Below, in pieces: positions 63,665 to 64,000 of a DNA stretch of 64,000 nucleotides (position 1 is the stretch's first letter; every line of letters starts with the position of its first letter). The notes beneath the pieces are model-generated. The model did not search any database and was not told where the DNA came from. It saw only the letters and a program-made list of their open reading frames with translations. The DNA lies in NCBI RefSeq assembly GCF_003672135.1, contig NC_039511.1:1886464-1950463 (forward strand), in the 5' to 3' direction. This DNA is from Ooceraea biroi. Taxonomy: Eukaryota; Arthropoda; Insecta; Hymenoptera; Formicidae. The translations under genes and the position numbers were made by a program.

Positions 63665-63901
63665 TTAAAGTTGCGGGTCGTCCCAATGTTTTCGAGCGGC
63701 TTCGAGTGCTTTTAGTAGACACTTCTTGGTGATTAAAAAGGGTGTCGCGCTAGGGCAACCGGCCAAGTGCTCCCTGGCTAAATGAATCGGACTTCCGCCT
63801 GTATCAGAGATTTCAATTCCAAGATCGTATTCCAACTTACGCGCGCTTAGAGAAGGTTTACGATACAATAACGCCGCAATATTCTCTAAATCCTTCTGCG
63901 T
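63665..63901 (-). CDS. possible last exon of an unrecognised minus-strand gene
   Basis: On the minus strand an acceptor-like GTACGCAG precedes an open frame starting KDLENIAALLYRK and running about 75 residues to a stop, ending ARKHWDDPQL. Composition is protein-like: balanced helix-forming residues with no repeat bias. An AATAAA on the minus strand lies roughly 240 bases beyond the stop, near 63424. No family is recognised. Upstream exons would lie right of the window. Chance open frame or an old transposon fragment are the alternatives. Confidence 0.3.
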   Translation of the reverse strand, partial: TQKDLENIAALLYRKPSLSARKLEYDLGIEISDTGGSPIHLAREHLAGCPSATPFLITKKCLLKALEAARKHWDDPQL

Positions 63902-64000
63902 ACACGTCAAATAATGTAATGCACACTATCTTCTCGCTCCAGTTATCCGATCAATCGAACAGCTCTACAGCCGCAACATCTCCCGAAATTACAGTCTCTA

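Noticed and set aside
1..64000. tRNA, rRNA, known microRNA, CRISPR array, operon or phage features
   Set aside because: Looked for by eye (tRNA B-box-like GGTTCGAATCC, common insect microRNA seeds, regularly spaced repeats). None was convincing, and the sequence is eukaryotic.

Overview
The window is nuclear DNA from an insect, most likely a hymenopteran and probably an ant. The genes are intron-rich with standard GT-AG splice sites. Introns are AT-rich, while CpG-rich blocks and GA/CA/TA microsatellites lie between genes. There is an insect-type odorant receptor, a degenerate mariner and several terminal-inverted-repeat elements. No prokaryotic features are present. The ant assignment is inference.

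Five multi-exon genes can be read. (1) 1014-21649, plus: still life (sif), the Tiam-type Rac guanine-nucleotide exchange factor. It has 21 phase-compatible exons (about 1413 aa from the first usable ATG) and a candidate alternative first exon at 10421-10942. (2) 30950-38948, plus: an NPC1-type sterol transporter with 23 exons and 1247 aa. Intron 13 holds a dead mariner, and the C-terminal tail appears to be lost through a frame change. (3) 39710-42685, minus: polyubiquitin, 13 head-to-tail ubiquitin units plus a three-residue tail, with a 5'UTR intron. It is convergent with NPC1. (4) 44059-49262, plus: a JAK kinase (hopscotch orthologue), 13 exons and 1148 aa with FERM, SH2-like, pseudokinase and kinase regions. 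The pseudokinase carries an unusual 7-residue tandem repeat. It is divergent from polyubiquitin. (5) 50071-53657, plus: an intact-looking odorant receptor, 9 exons and 397 aa, with a terminal-inverted-repeat element in intron 5.

The stretches 21650-30949 and 53658-64000 have no recognisable gene. They hold microsatellites and, in the right-hand stretch, two non-autonomous inverted-repeat elements (61489-61618 and 62655-63264). One weak minus-strand exon candidate lies near the right edge. The five genes do not form a pathway: they cover Rac signalling, sterol export from lysosomes, ubiquitin supply, JAK/STAT signalling and olfaction. Exon joins were made by hand from reading frame, splice dinucleotides and phase. 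All 21, 23, 13 and 9 exon chains sum to multiples of three, which is strong internal support. No novel molecular system is evident. The most unusual items are the JAK pseudokinase repeat, the NPC1 tail frame change, the alternative sif exon and the inverted-repeat elements.
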